Origin: Herpomyces periplanetae
Taxonomy: Eukaryota > Ascomycota > Laboulbeniomycetes > Herpomycetales > Herpomycetaceae
NCBI GenBank assembly: GCA_009733715.1
Contig: WMKJ01000160.1
Span: 1-22,560, forward strand
Direction: 5' to 3'
Length of the DNA stretch: 22,560 bases
The notes beneath the pieces are model-generated. The model saw only the letters and a list, made by a program, of their open reading frames with translations. It was not told where the DNA came from and did not search any database. Below are positions 19,199-22,560 of this stretch, piece after piece. The position numbers and the translations under genes are program-made. How positions within the stretch are numbered: position 1 is the stretch's first letter; every line of letters starts with the position of its first letter.

Positions 19199-19531
19199 AT
19201 GAGATATTTTCCTCAACTTATAATATTTTGCCTGCTAAGAATATCAAGTTCACATACAACTACTACACCACAGCATAGTGTCCCAACACCTTTTTCCTTG
19301 GACGATTGCTCTGATATACCTCCTAGCATGTTATCATTTCTAAACTCTAACGAAAGATTGCAAGTCATAAGTCAATCAGATTTGGATGAAGTTTTTGGTG
19401 TCGATGCATTTCCTCATGTCTCACAAAGTGCAAAATCTGAACAACAGAATCAACAAGAAGCTAATGATGTAACTGCACTGAAAACTAATACTGTACCACA
19501 TGACGCATCGCCTATAACAGATGATCTTTAG
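19199..19531 (+). CDS. Hypothetical 110-residue protein, or 3' exon of an unrecognised gene
   Basis: I do not recognise this protein. It starts MRYFPQLIIFCLLRISSSH, which resembles a weak signal peptide or a chance AT-rich start, followed by a Thr/Pro/Ser-rich stretch, a more ordered middle (DIPPSMLSFLNSNERL, then SQSDLDEVFGVDAFP) and a Gln/Asn/Asp-rich tail ending SPITDDL. Composition supports coding: 27 of 60 bases are G or C in 19261-19320, against about 19 of 60 in nearby AT-rich lines, and the hydrophilic protein is unlike the Ile/Phe/Tyr-rich chance frames around it. AG dinucleotides in CTGCTAAG and TATCAAG near the start could be splice acceptors, so this may be the last exon of a longer gene. 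No upstream exon could be identified. Confidence 0.4.
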   Translation: MRYFPQLIIFCLLRISSSHTTTTPQHSVPTPFSLDDCSDIPPSMLSFLNSNERLQVISQSDLDEVFGVDAFPHVSQSAKSEQQNQQEANDVTALKTNTVPHDASPITDDL

Positions 19532-20057
19532 CATAGCTAGGCGGGTAATTTTGTGATATGGTCTCTCTATGAAAGTGCAGCGAATAATCCTCACCAACCT
19601 AAACTGGTGTTATTAAGTCGATTCATCCGTGCTAGTGCCAAATGAGAAATAACCCAATTTATGTCCCATCTTTGATGCTGCGTCCCTCAAGAAAAATACG
19701 ATCCAATGTTAATATAGTTATGATTATCTGGAAGTTGATGATATTATGAAGATGAAGGCTCGTTCAAATAAGTATTATTTGTTGGATATGAATTTAGGTG
19801 AGTTTTAAATCATAACCTTTCCGATAAATCTAGTGAATTTTACATTAAAATTTGTCTTAAAAATAAAACTAATTTTTGGTTGAAAGGAGACCGAATTCAA
19901 ATTTATGAACTTTAATACCTTCTCCAACTACATATTTAATGTCTAATTTGGGTACAGACAAATACATTAACATGTGGATTGGAGTGATATAACTCTGAGC
20001 ATATTATATATATGCATCAGAAATTGGTGAAAAATAATCTATTAGAGGAACGAATAT

Positions 20058-20079
20058 AGTGAACGTTTATATGTTCACT
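20058..20079. repeat. Inverted repeat, 7-base arms
   Basis: AGTGAAC and GTTCACT are separated by 8 bases. It lies about 530 bases beyond the possible 110-codon gene and is followed by a locally GC-rich patch (CCCGAGGGCGCG). Role unknown. Confidence 0.6.
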
Positions 20080-21001
20080 TCCCGAGGGCGCGTATGCTTA
20101 TACCTCAAAAATATTACCCATATCACATTTACGTCTTGTAAAATAATTTTTTTAATAAAGAATGTTTTCTATTGCTATCAACATTTCACTGGGTGAATTG
20201 GAAATTTTTTTGTCGTGACATAATTATAAATAACATCTTTTGTTTGTATAATCAAACAACAATCTAACATATTTTAGGGCAGATTTATATGTAATGGCTT
20301 GTAAATTAAGGATGATGCTATAATAGTTCCAAGCCCTTAGCTCAACATTGCGAATGGTAATTATATCAAAGTCCCGGGTTAAACCAATGTAAATGAAAAA
20401 GAACAATGGTAAAATATACACGAAACATTTCTTAAATATTTTTGACTATAAAAATAGAATAGTAAATATAACTTATGACATAGCATCAGGGAACTTTATT
20501 AAGAGTTCTTCACCATGAAAAAAATTCTTTAGTTGAAAATATTGGTATGAATAAATTTAATGTAAGGCCTCCGACATCCTCCCTTAACTCAAATGCACCA
20601 TGCTAAAAGATTAGTTCATTATACATTCTGGACTGGCTAAATTACATGAATTAGTCGCTGTAATTCAAGTAAGATTAGTAGCAGAAAGTATATCGTGGTA
20701 ATAATGGGGTAAACGTAGTTTGCAAACAAAAAGTGTAAATTTCGCTTGTGACAAAACTAAACTGATAAAATTTTTATTTATGGCTACGGGAAATAATAGG
20801 TTTAGGCTTCCAATTCGGAGAGGGAAAAATATTACGGTTATGGAACCAAGAGTAAAGGATTCCTAACTACTCAGGCTTATACCTCATATCTCGCGGGGAA
20901 TTGCAAACCTCACGTATTCGAAATATACCGTTTGGGCATTTCGAGAGTCACAATTCAGTAGATCACACTTATCACAGTCTGTTAGCACTTGTACCTCAAT
21001 C

Positions 21002-21024
21002 AGACATTAATCATCTTAATGTCT
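21002..21024. repeat. Perfect inverted repeat, 9-base arms
   Basis: AGACATTAA and TTAATGTCT are separated by a 5-base loop. The right arm and next bases (TTAATGTCTAATTT) also occur at about 19936-19949, a 14-base match that may be chance in AT-rich DNA. Confidence 0.65.
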
Positions 21025-21100
21025 AATTTTCAATGACTTTTATATGATAGATAGCGCTTAGTCGCAATGGAAACGTTAAACACTCAACTGATCCCATTAA

Positions 21101-22560
21101 TCACCACCTTATTAACACCTAGCCATTGCCTCAAGTTTACAATAACACCCCGGGCAAACTAGGGACTAATATCTCTCTCACATTATTGGGTTTCTATCAT
21201 GGTCAATGTTAGCCGTGTGTAGATCATTACAGTCAGGTTACCGACCGCTGGAGCTGGGTACCAAACGAAGGCATAGCAGGTACTGAGTGGAAAACTGGTA
21301 AACGAAGATGTGCTAACATGAAAAGGCCTACAGAATCAAATACAAATTAACTTGGAAGATTGACTACTTGAAAAAGTTTGAATGAACGCGTAGGTAATAG
21401 ACACGGCAAAATACTAGAATGTTTTATAAGTCAATTACAGATTAAGTATAAGCCATAAGAACCACATTTGAAGAATTAGTTTGGCTCCATCTGTTCTTCA
21501 AAGCCCTGGTAGGAAGACCCTACCCTTATAGGCATTGGAAAAGCCAATTTTTAAAACTTCACGAAGTCCAAAAAGTATTAGCATGGTGACATTAACTAGA
21601 AAATTCATCCCTCTATTTGACGTTATCTCCGCTCACTACTTCAAAGTATTGTCCATGTGAATCACATCAAAATTTTCACTAGTGAAACATCCATTTTGTT
21701 CTCCCAGTTTCATCACCCACATGGTTCGGACAGCGCCCAAAAGGTTACTTACGCCAAAAGATATCTTTCCATGCTACATTTCCCAGTGCCAGTAACACTA
21801 TATTGGTATTAAGGTAACCAACGAGAGGATTCCAGCCGCGCCGGGTCGGGAAATTTGTTTGGTGGTAATCGCTGTTTCACGTATGCCATCCCCGTTCCGT
21901 CGAATATTAACACATACATAGAACTTCAGAAACGTAGCTTTGCGAGCCAAGCATTAGTCTTTATAGCTAGGTTTTAGATTGCCATTACCGGACAATGCTT
22001 TCAGTTAGATTGTGTTTTCATGGCTTCTAAATGCTGCTCAATCTACACTAAATGTGCTACGAGTATTGTACTTAGCAATACTTGAGGACAATAGAATCAC
22101 GATCATCTTACATTTCAAGATAAAGACAAGGGCACTTATACTTTTCTCATGTGCGAAGTCGGAACAGTCCTGGCTGTTAATCTGAAGCTACAGCTAGTAG
22201 TTGATAGGCTAATCTCGAAAGCGAAGTGGCTCAGGCTGGGAATCCGAAACAGAGACTTGGTGCAGCATGAATTTGGTCCAGCCCTTCATCCCGTTAATTT
22301 AGTATTGAAAGTGGTCTGGATTCCCTCAAAGTTTAGACATTAGGGGATTAATCTTGTTTTATATATATCTAAGTTATCTTAGTTGGACTACCCTTTGCCT
22401 TGTGCCTCGCCGACTTTGACAATGGTGTCTGGCCGTTGTTTGGAGGATTGTCGTCCTTTGCTCTGGTCATGTAAGACAAATAGTCTAAAGGTATAGATGT
22501 AGATACACTTGCTTATTTACATGTTCATGTGTCTTGTTCTACCAAGTGAACTACACCAAG
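21101..22560. other. Locally GC-richer end of the window, no confident gene
   Basis: Counted lines here (21241-21300, 21841-21900, 22201-22260) have 30-33 G or C per 60 bases, well above the AT-rich region. The only reading frame of note is 22149-22343 (64 codons), with no recognisable motif. It may be a diverged or broken gene, part of a gene running off the window, or a non-coding RNA. I cannot name it. Confidence 0.5.

Larger units (their letters stand above)
19532..21100. other. AT-rich region without recognisable genes
   Basis: AT-rich like the region before the 110-codon frame. Reading frames are short, and none has a motif (for example 20224-20421 on the minus strand). It contains two clear hairpin-forming inverted repeats at 20058-20079 and 21002-21024. 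Confidence 0.6.

Noticed and set aside
19936-21029. 14-base direct repeat TTAATGTCTAATTT (about 19936 and 21016)
   Set aside because: Matches of this length are expected by chance in 10 kb of AT-rich sequence; the flanks do not match.
22227-22284. tRNA-like signals: an A-box match (TGGCTCAGGCTGG) and a weak B-box (GGTCCAGCCC)
   Set aside because: The B-box is a poor match to GGTTCRANYCC and no cloverleaf with pairing acceptor arms could be drawn.

Overview
The window looks like nuclear DNA of an ascomycete fungus. Four conserved genes are recognisable: a Cdc42-type RhoGAP with PX, PH and RhoGAP domains (BEM3), the peroxisomal RING ubiquitin ligase PEX10, and two non-catalytic 20S proteasome subunits, beta6 (PRE7) and beta7 (PRE4). 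Introns are few and short (73 to 94 nt, GT-AG). One has a clear GACTAAC-type branch site. The beta7 N-terminus ([17 protein letters not shown]) and its [12 protein letters not shown] block are as I remember them from filamentous or early-branching ascomycetes rather than budding yeasts. Pezizomycotina or Taphrinomycotina fit best, but the species cannot be told from the sequence.

Layout. Bases 1-997 are a strongly pyrimidine-rich upstream region. Bases 998-6919 hold BEM3 on the plus strand, 1973 codons in one exon, more than half of it low-complexity Ser/Pro/Thr/Gln. It converges on PEX10 (minus, 7262-8869) across 342 bases. PRE7 (minus, 9486-10337, two exons) lies upstream of PEX10 on the same strand. 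PRE7 and PRE4 (plus, 11520-12490, three exons) are divergent and share a 1182-base intergenic region. That region holds a 16-base telomere-like motif (TTAGGG twice, then TTAA), two CCAAT boxes and a CACGTG site. Both proteasome genes needed exon reconstruction: first exons of 80 nt (PRE7) and 30 nt (PRE4) restore the conserved N-termini.

From 12491 to about 21,100 the sequence turns AT-rich (about one third GC in the lines I counted, against about 45% in BEM3). It has no recognisable gene apart from one possible 110-codon reading frame at 19199-19531, whose base composition differs from its surroundings. I see no transposon, LTR or satellite array. In such a gene-dense setting, a gene-free stretch of more than 6 kb (more than 8 kb if the small ORF is not real) is the main structural oddity; a regional centromere is one explanation. 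The last 1.4 kb becomes locally GC-richer without a convincing gene.

The genes do not form a single pathway. PRE7 and PRE4 are two subunits of the same ring, and co-regulation from a shared promoter is plausible. PEX10 and BEM3 act in peroxisome import-receptor recycling and in cell polarity. The points most worth checking are a roughly 50-residue insertion inside the PEX10 RING finger (real insertion or retained 156-nt intron), the telomere-repeat motif between the proteasome genes (factor site, or less likely a telomerase RNA template), and the AT-rich desert.
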